Assembly (NCBI GenBank): GCA_905183005.1
Contig: CAJJDO010000161.1
Location: 177,025 to 241,024 of the forward strand
Direction of reading: 5' to 3'
Origin: Paramecium pentaurelia
Taxonomy: Eukaryota; Ciliophora; Oligohymenophorea; Peniculida; Parameciidae
Length of the DNA: 64,000 nt
The position numbers were made by a program, and so were the translations under genes. Below the pieces are notes generated by a model, which was given only the letters and a program-made list of their open reading frames with translations, was not told where the DNA came from and did no database searches. This document shows positions 36,233 to 48,200 of this stretch, in pieces. Each line of letters starts with the position of its first letter. Positions within the stretch are counted from its first letter, which is position 1.

Positions 36233-36547
36233 AATTATTTTATTTAAATATATTATATTTATTCAAATTAATCAATCTATATTCTTTTTAGTAATGTACT
36301 TATTACTTTCTAATAATATAATTCATGCAAGAAATGTCTATAACTAAAATGAATATATTTTAAATACAATTTATGAATTTCTATTTTTACTTAAGCAAAT
36401 ACTTATTTTAATTAAATAAATTATAAACACTCATATAATCGATTATAAAAAATGATATAGTACTATCCTGTATTATATATTAATAGCAATTACTAATTAA
36501 TCTTATTATTTATATTTATATATAAAATTCTTATATAATTAGCATAA
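36233..36547. other. short intergenic region
   Basis: About 315 AT-rich bases between two − strand genes; it should contain the CSN5 promoter. Nothing else is visible. Confidence 0.5.
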
Positions 36548-39058
36548 TCATAGTGTTTAAAAACCATCAATATTTTCAGGTCTTCTTCTACCATAGATAG
36601 ATTATATTCCTAGAATAAGCAATCCTTCAGCAGAGGATATACTAAGAAAGGAACTTGTAGAAAATTGATAATTTTCATCTAAAGATAAAGTATCATCACT
36701 TTCTATCTCACTTTCTGTTTCAGAGAAAGAATCATCTTCATCTATGTCATCCTCTTAAAATTTTTTTATTAAACAACTAGTTTCTTTATCTCCATTATAA
36801 AAGATTGAAGTAAAGTTTAATTTATCTTCGAATTTTAAAGTCATTCTATCTGAAATTGGTAATAAATAACTAATTTTAGATTTTAATTTTGAAATAAATT
36901 AAATAGATAATTCTATTCTAGTATCAATTCTATATGCTATAATAGCATGTTCATCTGATTAACTTAATTACCCTTTTATATATAATGTATTTTAGTCATA
37001 ATCTACTTATAGTTCATCAAAATTAATCTCTTTAAAAATTTTTATCGGCAATTGTCTTTATAAAAAGATGTTTACTTCATTTTTGTAATTATAAACATTG
37101 CAAATTATTTAATGCTTTTCCTTAATTAAGATTAGAAAATAATTCTCAAAAATAATAAAATCTAAAAATTCATCATAATTTAATTAGAAAACTTAAATCA
37201 AATCTTAAAATGGATAGGATATACTATAAAAATATAATCTACTAGTTTTAGTTTAAACAAACAAATAATCTTTTTTTTTTGGAGATGCAAATATATCTAA
37301 AACTTCTTCTTCTATCTATAATTTTTAATTTTAAATTTCCTATCCTTCAACAAACTGAAAAATAAAGACTTCTTTGGATATTAATTAATAGAAATGGTTA
37401 TTATCAGATACTACTTTTTAAATTTTATTTTAATAAAACTTTTTAGCTTTCTTTTATTCATAATTCTTCATAATGTCATAATATATATAACAGGATACAT
37501 TTGTACAATGGATGTAATTAATCTTATTATCTTATATTTAGAATGCAGTATTATAATTATTAATAATTTCATCTTAAATTGTATATTATTTAAATTATTA
37601 CAAGTTATTATCATGAATGATTCCAAAATATATATAAGAACTTGAAAAAGCAAATATAATTTTATATCTATCTAAACCAAATACTTTAACTTTATAAGAA
37701 TAAATCTTTAACAATTAATTATATTATTAAAATAATTGGTATCCCATTATTTATTCATCATAATTACATTATTTTAAATTTATTAATTGATGATTATTTA
37801 TTTATTTATCATATTATATTAAAGCAACTTCTATAGTTTTGCTAATATTCAAATTATCTAAATTATTAAAATAATCTAATGTCATAACTAATTATAAATA
37901 TTGATTATTCTATTTATCATATATATCTTATAGAAAAGAAATCTATTGATTTTATTTTCTATTAATTTCAATGAAAGGATTTTCATGTAAAATATATTTC
38001 TAATAATGAATTTTATCTACTAAAATAAATTAATCTTCTAGTTGATTAGCCAGAATTTAAAAATCTTCATCAAAGTTTTTCGTACTTATTAAACGTAACT
38101 TTTTTGAAAAGAGCTGAATCTCTTATCCATAACGAAAAATTATAAAGCTTTTCGTTAAAAATACTTGTATTTACTTTGATTCAATTGCACATTTATATGT
38201 CTCACCATCATATTCTATTTTATCAGGAGATATTATAACAAATATCTTCTTTATCAAATCATAATCATAAGCCAAAATTTTTGGATAAATCTAACATTCT
38301 GCCATTGTCTACTATAAATCTAATGTGACTAATATATTTTCACTAATAAATGTTAAATTTTAAGGTGGATATACTTATAAAGTTGTGATTTCATTCTTGA
38401 TTTCTATTGATTTATTTTTACATTAAAAAGTTATTTTAGTATTAGAACATAAATTAATCTCTTGCCAATTTTTATGGGATTTTAACTAATTATGATTTGA
38501 ACTAAAAATTATATCATCAATTTAAACAGTTAATTCAGGAAGTAGACATGCAAATGTAAGAAAATTTTTTTCAATTCTATCAGGATATATTTTCATTTTT
38601 GCAGATTCAGTTTAGAAATTAATGAGAATAAATTTATCTAAAATTTCCAAATTTACCAAAATTTTTTGTGTATAAGGATAAACAATTTCAAATTCAGGGT
38701 CTTTATTCCAATAAATCTTCACTAACTAAATATTTTCATGTTAAATAATGATAATAGAAGACTATCTTGGTATTCTGTTTTTTGAAGTTTTATATTGTTT
38801 CAATTACTTAACTGGGTCATTTGCTATATTATGGTTAAATTGTAAAATTTGTTAGATGGGATCGATTACATTGATATCATTTTTTTCATCTTTTTTACAA
38901 AGGATAAATGAGGAAGAAGATTAAATAAGTTCATTATAAGGAATTTGCACTACTTCTTAACTTGATAAGGACAATATCACTATTTCTTTTACACTATAAG
39001 AGTCACAATTTGAAGTCTTAATTATTTGGATCAAAATAAAGGAAAGAATTCCTAACAT
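36548..39058 (-). CDS. large secreted-type protein, 836 aa, unknown
   Basis: An uninterrupted 837-codon frame. The first 18 residues (MLGILSFILIQIIKTSNC) look like a signal peptide. The body alternates short beta-like strands with charged loops (for example KIYWNKDPEFEIVYPYTQKI, KYILHENPFIEINRK and LYIKGQLSQSDEHAI), suggesting beta-propeller or beta-sandwich folds. Near the C-terminus there is a strongly acidic run (DDIDEDDSFSETESEIESDD). The end includes SAEGLLILGIQSIYGRRR, too weak for a sure membrane helix. I do not recognise the family. It resembles the 1,342-residue neighbour in composition, so both may belong to a ciliate-specific lumenal or surface group. The absence of introns over 2.5 kb is unusual in this window. 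Confidence 0.75.
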
Positions 39059-39899
39059 TATTTATTACATAATAAAATAATTATGATTATTATAAAACAT
39101 TTTACATTCATTTACTATACTAGAATGATAGAGAATCTAAAAATATGCAAGCAAACTTCAAAACTGTAAACTATAATCATTATATAGAATTCCAAATATT
39201 AGAGGATAAAAAATAAATAATTTAAGATAAATATGATTTTTACATATAAGAAAAATATGTTTATTCATTATTTTGATTGAGAACGTACATAAATGAATAG
39301 AAATTTAAATCTACAAAACAAAAGTGTTTACATTCATCTATATATTTTATATAAAATCTAAAATTTAGTGAATATAATTTACTAAAGTATTATTGATTGA
39401 TTCTTTTTATGTTATTACAATTAAGTGAGTATAAAAAGTTATATATTATCAAGAGTAAGAATAGTTTAATTGAAAAAAAAGAAATAATCAACTTCTTGGA
39501 TAGAATTTGATAAAACTATTTAGTTTTAGTTTACATTAAGATTATATTGTATATTTATATATTTATTAAATTTATATGGTATTAATTAATTTTCTAATAT
39601 TTCTATAAGATAATTTATTCCAATTCAATTTGGTATGTATGTTTAATTTATTAATACACTATTAATCATTTTTATAGATTAAATGATAGGAGAGTTCTGA
39701 TATGTGATATCAATTTAGTTTAATAATACTGAAACTTCTAAAACTATTATATGTATTATTAAAACATAAAGAAATCTATTCATAATAATTAAGAACAAGA
39801 ATGGAATGAATTAAAGATATTGTTTAAAATGGAAAAGATGAATTTGTTTTTTATAAGTTGATTTGAATAATTATATATTTTATATATAAAATTGAGAAG
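39059..39899. other. 0.84-kb divergent intergenic region
   Basis: This lies between two genes transcribed away from each other. It is very AT-rich with no convincing frame or RNA gene. Confidence 0.5.
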
Positions 39900-40653
39900 A
39901 TGAAAGGACCTAAATATGTTGAAAATAACTTCTAGTTATTATTAGCAAGAAGGTTAGAATACAATAAACATATTAATTAAGTAAAGAATGCTAAATGTAA
40001 TCCAATGTTAGAGAAAAGAGTAAGTTATGTTTTTAATTTAGTCTTTATCATAATAATAATCCTTTTTTAGATAACTGGAATAAAATTGGAAATAGGCTAA
40101 TTTGAAAAGAGAACAAATGAAATATGAAGAGATAGTTAAGTTTAATACAAAAATGTTAATAAAAGTGGCTAATGCAAAGGAAGATCAATTATTATCATAG
40201 AGTAATAAAAATATATATTGAAGATACATAAAAAGGTCGAATTGACTCTGCCAGATCAAGTAAATCTTTAAATAGTGTGATAAAGAAAACAAAGGAGAGA
40301 GAGTTATTTCAAGAGAATAAAAGATTGAAAGATAAAATAGATAATGTGTAATCTTCAATAGCATATAATAAAATAATTGAGAATTTTAATAAGTAAGATA
40401 ATTAAAAAACAATAGACACCAAGGTGAGAGGGATAGATTGACAAGAAATTCTTATTAAAAATAGAAAAAGATTAAAGAAATGTTAGATAGTTTGACTTCT
40501 TAATCTAAAACGTCTCTCCATTCTAAAAACAATAACAATAAAAATTAAGTACCAAAATTAAGGTTACCAAAAATCAATTAATAAGGATAGAGTGTCAAAT
40601 CAATATAATAATTAAACAAATTAAGAGTAGATGGTTTCTACACTGCTAGATGA
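39900..40653 (+). CDS. basic coiled-coil protein, unknown
   Basis: A 228-residue protein with three introns (40020-40041, 40202-40223, 40393-40415; 22, 22 and 23 nt). It starts MKGPKYVENNFQLLLARRLE. It is rich in Lys, Gln, Glu and Asn, with coiled-coil stretches (RQLEQNWKQANLKREQMKYE and KKTKERELFQENKRLKDKID). The C-terminal part is basic and low in hydrophobic residues, ending LRVDGFYTAR. No membrane segment or catalytic motif is seen. Such short basic coiled-coil proteins are common among ciliary and basal-body components, but this is only a suggestion. The three introns together restore one frame from ATG to TGA, which supports the model. Confidence 0.7.
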
Positions 40654-40782
40654 AAATATTTTTGTTTTGATATATAAACTTTGTTTTTATTTGTAATATT
40701 GCAATATGTGCTGAATCAATTAGTAATGACCCTATGGATGAATACTTATTATATTATGAATATGCATTTGATTATATGTAAA

Positions 40783-41266
40783 TCATGCTAATGGGGCAGC
40801 ATTGTTTTCTACCTTATATTACTCAACCTACTTAATATAATTGACATAATGTCTGATTTTATTCAAGACTGGCAATGTTTCAGCTGAAATCACATAACCT
40901 AAATCTTCTTCAATCTATTATATATCAATTAAATTACTTGCATTGATAATTCAATAGAATCCAAACTATCTAAACCATGTTATTCCAATTCTGAATCCAA
41001 AGTAAGAGCTGACTGCCAATATAAATAACAATTATTACTTTATTAGTTGTTCTATAATAATTTTTGACCAAAGCAAGAACATATCCCTCAATATCTTATG
41101 ACTTTTTCAATTGTAAATAATTCTTAGTAATTAATTGTCCATCCTTATAAACTTAAATGGGTTTGGCTTGTTGTTGTTTTCCCTAAGTTGTAGCTGGAGT
41201 CTTATCAGCAGCAAAAGTATAGAAGGGTCTCATACTCAACATTCTCAATCCTCTGATCATATTCAT
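40783..41266 (-). CDS. mitochondrial acyl carrier protein, copy 1
   Basis: A 144-residue precursor with introns at 40915-40937 and 41013-41038 (23 and 26 nt). The N-terminal 35 residues (MNMIRGLRMLSMRPFYTFAA within this stretch) are basic and hydroxylated and look like a mitochondrial presequence. The carrier domain includes LTLDSELEQHGLDSLDSIEL, in which the serine of the DSL motif takes the 4'-phosphopantetheine arm, then IEEDLGYVISAE. Mitochondrial ACP carries acyl chains for lipoate synthesis, is a structural subunit of complex I, and binds LYR proteins for Fe-S cluster and ribosome assembly. A second, divergent ACP gene is at 55302-55779. The next gene on the same strand encodes mitochondrial bL35. 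Confidence 0.92.
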
Positions 41267-41337
41267 TTATTTAAATATTATCTTTGAAATAAAATATATT
41301 ATTGATTTCTATTCCATCAATTTTTAGTTTAATAAAC

Positions 41338-41766
41338 TCATGATCCTCTCTTACATTTTTATCTTTTCATTAATGGTAATAGTTTCCTCATCCTAGGCAT
41401 ATCAACATCACTAATATATCTTGTTCGTCTCTTTCTTCTTAAATTTGCTTTTGAGCAATTTCTATTCAAATGTCTTGACCCTGGAGATTTAAACTTTAAT
41501 CTTCTGGCTCTTCTAGGTCCAACAATTTTTACTCTCTTCATTAAACCTTTATGATTGCCAATTTTATATAACTTATTAGGTGTTCTTATCCTCTTTTTCC
41601 AATTAGAAGAAGCAGATTTAGTTTTTGTTCTTGCTTAACCTGTAATTCTAACTTATTTAAATAATCTTGCTAATCCAAATTCTTATTCTGGTTTCATATT
41701 CATAGTAATTGGTCGTAAAACAGGCATCAATAATGATTTCACTGCCTAGGATGTAAATCTAAGCAT
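41338..41766 (-). CDS. MRPL35: mitochondrial large-subunit ribosomal protein bL35
   Basis: A 142-residue, very basic protein in one exon. The first 60 residues are probably a mitochondrial targeting and ciliate-specific part (MLRFTSQAVKSLLMPVLRPI). The second half matches bL35: KIGNHKGLMKRVKIVGPRR takes the place of the KTHSGAKKRFK region, followed by SPGSRHLNRNCSKANLRRKR and RYISDVDMPRMRKLLP, the last corresponding to the VSKADVKRIKRLLPY end of the bacterial protein. It joins the mitochondrial large ribosomal subunit near the peptidyl-transferase region. It is 71 bp from the ACP start on the same strand. Confidence 0.85.
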
Positions 41767-42257
41767 AATTTGTTTAAAACTAATAATGATTAAATTAATT
41801 AATTTAATCAATATTATAATTAAATATAATAAAGAATATATTATGGATGATGTATATAATCATAATTAGATTAATAAAATTGATTAATATATTAAATGAA
41901 GAATCTAAACAGAATCATACTTAGATAGAATTATGATTAAATTATAAATTATAAATGTCTCTTTTAATTAATAAATTTTCAAGATTGAATATGATTTATT
42001 TATTAATTCAAAATTTATAGATGTAATGTTATCTATTATTAATATTATAAATATAATGGTTCAATTAAAAAATTAGATATATAATATTATGATAAATATC
42101 AGTTTATATAATTATTTAGACAACAATGAAATGCTAATTTCTTTTGTAATAATCTAATTATAATTGTTAAAGAGAATTATATATTTATCTTAATTGAACA
42201 TCTAGGTTATTGTTTTTAATAAAATTATGAAATAGTTTAATATATTATTTATAATTA
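41767..42257. other. divergent upstream region of bL35m and the calcium channel
   Basis: About 490 AT-rich bases without a visible gene; it should contain two promoters. Confidence 0.5.
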
Positions 42258-45200
42258 ATGTCTCAACCATTAAGGTATGGTTAAATTATATCACTTAAAC
42301 CATCAGAAATGGATCATATGTTCGTTATTAGTGATGGTCACATTAAAACTAAAGCATAGATCTTTGAAATCAAAACTAAGAAGGTAGCATCTGGAACACT
42401 TTTCTTTTAAAGTCTGTTTTAAATTTACCCTCAATTTCAAACTTCAAAAATTGATTAGGCATTAAAATTAGAGCGAGAATTATAAAAAGAGAAATACTAA
42501 AAAGACAATATGAAATCAAATAAAATAAAAGAAATGGAAGAAAAGGTATTTCAAGAATACAAGTAAAATATTGAGACAGCAGAAAAAAACAAAGATTAGA
42601 TATTCACAATGGCTTAGCCTATTTAGTTCTTACATTTATCAAGTAACAAATTCTTAGCATGTAATTATTTTGAAGCAGATGAAGAAAAAGAAAATTTCAA
42701 ATTAGAATTGAATGAATATCCTTCTGATAACACTTGCTTCAGACTTATGCCTGCATACTTTCATTAAACAAGAGCAGATGGATTAATAGCAGATGAACCT
42801 TTATATATAATCATGGATAAAATCTATCTAGGCATGAAACCATATTTACATATGAGTGAATCTACAAAGCGTTATAATAATCATTTAATATTGGCTTCAA
42901 GGACTATGTTTAACTTTCCTAATGCAAAAGCCCTCTAAAGGAAAATTATCTCTGGTTAAACTAAAAGTAAATAATCCAGAATTGATCTTAATGATTTACA
43001 AGAACCAAATACTTAAATAATGTTAATGGCTCTTGATTATAAAAAAAAATAAGATTTAGAATTAGCACATTAATTGGCATCTGCAGAATCAATTTAGAAA
43101 AAGGAAATAAATGTTTCTTTAGAAAAGAGATCTCCTTTTCTTATTTCTGTATTCTCTAATACAGAAGAAGATGAAAATAAAATATATTTTGGAGATGTTA
43201 TTTGGTTACATCATATAGAATTAAATGCTATTTTAGTGACTGTTAAGAATATGTCTGATGAAATTATTGTTTCACTTTAATAAACAAAAAATGATTAATT
43301 GGGTGAATTTATTGGTAATACTAATGGAATGTGGTATATAGAGAGTTTGAATATGAAAGGAGGTCCAGTAGAATGGGGTTAAATTTTTAGATTAAGACAT
43401 TTTTCTTTAGGGAAATATTTGGCTGTTTAGAAGGAATAAGATAGAGATACTGATACATATTCATGCTTTTATTTGGAAGATAAATAGAGTGAGAACTCTT
43501 TATTGTAATTTTCAGCTCTTCCAAGTTCAATTAATGAGAATGAAAAGTATGTTACAAAGGATGGTTTTTTTAAATTAAAAAATAATAAAAAATGGATTTA
43601 ATTTATAGATAAACATCCTGATTCTGATTCATCTATAGTTATGTTAAGATTAAGTGATAATTGTAAGGATGATGATGTTCTAAAATGTTATAAGGCTAAT
43701 TTAAATGAAATATAAGAAACATCTTTTCTTGTTTCTTGTTTTCCTATAATGAGGAAGACTTTATCTATATTAACTGATTTAGCAACTAAGGATTATAAGA
43801 AAATCTATTAAGATAAAAATATTAAATTTCCAAAGAAGATAGCTTAATTAAAGAAAGTACTCTAAGATTTAACTAGATTTTGTTCAAATTAATTTCTTAT
43901 AAGTAGTTAAAATAGATAAAAGGTATTAAAAGAGCAATATTTTATTGATATTTTATTAGAAATATTGTGTAATATAAGTAATGAGGGTGAGATAAAGGAA
44001 TATTTGGAATTGACAAGAAAAAGAAAGGGTCATGGATTTTCAGATACTCTATAAAGATCAGCAGCTTAAAAATTACATTCTGCAGCATTTTAAGTCAAAG
44101 ATTCATTACTCTAAGATTTTGGATAGGTAGCTTCAAGAGTTTAATAAGAAAATGATAAAAAATAATTGAGATAATATATTGGAGAAAAATTTGAAGTAAT
44201 TAAAATGATTTATCAATTATTGATTTGTATATGTAAGGACAATAATTAAAATGAAGCATATGTTTATGATAGAGTAGACAAATTCTAGTATTAAGCAAAG
44301 TTTTTTAAGGAAACAACAGATTTCATTATTTCATTACTTAAAAACAATGAATAGTTATTATAAAATCTAACTGAGAAAATTCGTTTATCTGAATAAAAAC
44401 AAAGAAGAATAAGACATGAATCAATAAAATCATATCCTTAATTTAGACTTGATAGTAGTTTACTTTAAAGAGATCCAAATAATATTGTGTTATTCTATAA
44501 GAAATTAGTAGAAGAATCATAGAATTCAAAGGATTACATTGAATTTTTTAGAACAATATGTAAATATAATAATAAAGGGTTATCTGTTAATTAAGAAACT
44601 ATTTTTAAGAAATGTTAAGAAAATCCTAAATTTAATAATGCACTATTTTGGACCATTACTTGTACAGATAATTAGATGCTTATTGAAAAGGATATAGAGA
44701 AAAAGACTATGTTTTAATTAAATAAAGAAGAATTGGAGTCATTTGTTGCTCAATTAAGATTATATTCAGATTTAGCTCTTTCAAGAAATTTTTAATGGAA
44801 AGGAATACTTGAAAAGAAATTCCCAAAGTAATTTACATTTGAATAAATATTTAATAATGAATTAGATCCTGATGTTAGATCTGCACTATGTAATTTAGCA
44901 TTAACTGTCTATATTGATCATGAACCTTTACATTTATAAATTGTTCCTAATTTGTGTAGATTGGTTAATCAATAAGCAATTAAATAATAATAAGAATTTC
45001 ATGATCATGAAATATTTAAGTAATTGATTCCTAAAGTTATGACACAGATTCATGATTATAAGAAAAATTTGATAGATGATTTAACTAAAGGGTCATAAGT
45101 AAGTAAGAAAAAAAAATCAGAAGCATAATTATAATTAGATATTATAAAATTAGCTAAAACTCTAATTTAATTTGATGTTGTCAATTTGATTAATAGAAAA

Positions 45201-48200
45201 GATATTTACAGTGAAATATTACAACCTCTAATTACATTTTTAGAATATGATAAAAATAACTATTTATTATCTTATTTGATGAATCTATAAAGGGAAGAAA
45301 CATTAAAAAGAGCCAAAAATTCAAATAAAATAATCTCAACTATGAAAGGAATGGTTACTGGAGCTATAGATGTTGGTAGAGCATTAGTAAATGTAGTTGT
45401 AAGAAAGAAACAAGATCTTGAAGAGGAATTTGCAGAATAGACATTATTTTCTAAACATCCAATTACTGCTAGTTTATTGACAATTACTTCAAAAATACAG
45501 AGTTTAAATACTGAGAAGGGGGAGGAAACTTATTAAATTGATATTGAATAGAAAATGGAAGTTTGTGAATTGTTGATATTCTTTTAGGAGATGAGATTGG
45601 ATTTCTTAATTACAAACTTTTTGGCATTTTATGCTGTAAAATAAAAGAAAAAATCTAATAAATTAAAATATGAATTGGAATTTGATTTATTGTAAGTATT
45701 ACCACCTACTTTGAGAACTGGAATTGAAGAACCTACTAAATAAGGAGCTAAAAATATTATATAATGGTTAGGAGATATTATTTCGAGAATGGGAAGATTT
45801 TTAAATAAGAAATTCACCAATTTTACCAAAGAATAAGAAATGCCTGATTTAGATACACTTATGAGTGGGGCAAACAAAGATTTAGTTAAGGAAGCTGTCT
45901 TACCATCTTTATTAATTGTATTTCATGTTTCAAGTGATTGTTTACTCTTGGATAAGGTAGTAGAAGTTATAAGGAGATGTTTTTCATAGAAATTAGAATT
46001 ATTTGAAAAGATGAGAGACCTTGAGATCTTATTTGATTAAACTGAAATTAATTGTTATTAGAAAATGGTTTAATTATTAAGTAGATTAAGAACATTAACT
46101 GAATCATCTGAAGTTTGGATTAACACATTTCATAATAAATCATCAGAGAAAGAAACATCTAATGAATCTAAAGAATTACATCAAGTTTAACATATCACTA
46201 AAGATCTTGATTCTTTATTATACAAACATACTACAGTAACTCCAAATTTAGAAATTATAACTTAAGATGATTTCTTATAGATATCCACTAGTAGATAAAA
46301 AGTATTTAATTTTCTTAATGGACATACACCATTAATTAATTTTTTGAGAGATTCATAAAATTAATTATGTGATTTTCTTAAGGGTGGATATAGAGCTGAC
46401 TATTAATAGACAGTTTCAGAATTACTTAAAACAATTTATTAATGTTTAACTAATTTTTGTAAGGGAAATAGACCAAATTAAAATTTATTAGCTTAACACT
46501 TTGAGCTTTTTGTGGATGAGATAGAAATTGATTTTGGTTAAACTACATTATTATGTGTAATTTATGAAGATAATAAATTTTTGTGTGAGAATATTCCAGA
46601 CTCTAGAATCAAATAGTTTTTAAATTACATTAGGGAATTTGGTAGATAAAGTAGATTTTTAGAATTATTAAAAACTATATAAATTTGTAAAGGATAGAGT
46701 CTTGTTGAAAATCAATTGAAGATACTCTCATTTTTATTACCACATTAAAAAGAGGAAAATAAGAAGGCTCATGAATATTTACTTTGGGGATAATTTACAA
46801 AAGATTCAAAGGGGATTGAATTTAATTTCTTTAATGATGGATAAGATAAGGAATAGAAACATTAACCTTATAAATATCACTGTAAATTAATTGATTTACT
46901 CTTGTAAACTACATAAGGAGAGGAGAGTTACAAATTAAATACACCTAAATTAAAATAAATATTTTCATTGGGATATTTAGTTAATTTAGTTGCTGAAGAA
47001 AATGATGAATTTATTGAAGGCTATTATCCAAATGGAACAAAAGATGCAAATTAATTGAAAATTAAGGTTATTCTTTTTATTAATTGGATTTATATTTAAA
47101 ATAGTTTGACACAATAGGAAGTAATGATTAAAGAGTAAGCTAATTTTAATAAATTATTTAATAAGGAAAAGGAAAGATTATTAAAATTAAGTTCATATCC
47201 AAATAGAGATGAATATTTGAAATACTTTTTTGATCATTTAGTACCTCTGTTTGAAAACTTTGTGAATAAAATTTATTCTTAAGAGAAAGCATAAAGAGAT
47301 GATAATTATGAGTATTAATTATTATTATTTGTAGTGTGCTAAAGGAAATATTGGAGACAATCGCAATGATGTCAGATGGAATATTATGTTAATATCTTAC
47401 AAAGAATCAATATAATGCATTATATAGGTTGTATAAGCCATTTGAAGAGAATACAAATAGATTATAAATGAATTTCTCTTCAGCCATAAAAGATCAGAAT
47501 GATGTATTATCAAGTAATAAAAAGTCTGTATATGAACCTCCTCCTCCTGAATTCATGAAGTCTTCTTTAAAGAAGAATTAAGTCATGACAATCTTCAATA
47601 AAAAAGAGAAATCCTTTTTAACTGAACAATTTAAGACACCTAATTCAAATGATAAATCTAAAATGTCAAGAAATAAATTCTCATAAACCTCCTAGTAATT
47701 ATGGGTTAATAAACCCAATTGGTTCTAATTTTTAGATATGTGTGAATAGAGTTAAGTTTTATAGGATAAAATTAAAGAAGAATTACATACATTAGCTAGT
47801 GCAATATTCCATATAGACAAACTTGTTTCTGATAAAATGAATACAAATTAAAGCAATTCTGTTAATCTTGATTTTAAGGGATTTTTAAAGAAATACATAA
47901 GATTCGTTGAATAAGGTATTATAAATAAAGCAGGAAAGAAGAATCTGATTTATTCATTATAATTATTAGAAGAATTACTAACCATAAATGATTTAGAGGA
48001 GATGCAAAATCTCTTCGATTAATAAAATGCTACTAGAATGATATTGAATATCATAGCAGATTATAAAATATATCCCTTTGATGATGATTTCTTCAATTAA
48101 TTATTAAGTTTTGGGTGTAAACTTCTAGAAGGAGGCAATCCTAAAGTTTAAAAAACAATTTTCAATTACTTTTCGACATATAGTAGATCTGAGAATATTT

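Noticed and set aside
37394..37653. Overlapping + and − hydrophobic ORFs
   Set aside because: Both overlap the 836-residue gene in other frames; the hydrophobic look comes from AT-rich codons.
41359..41541. A separate 60-residue basic protein on the − strand
   Set aside because: With TAA read as Gln it is the internal part of the longer mitochondrial bL35 gene at 41338-41766.
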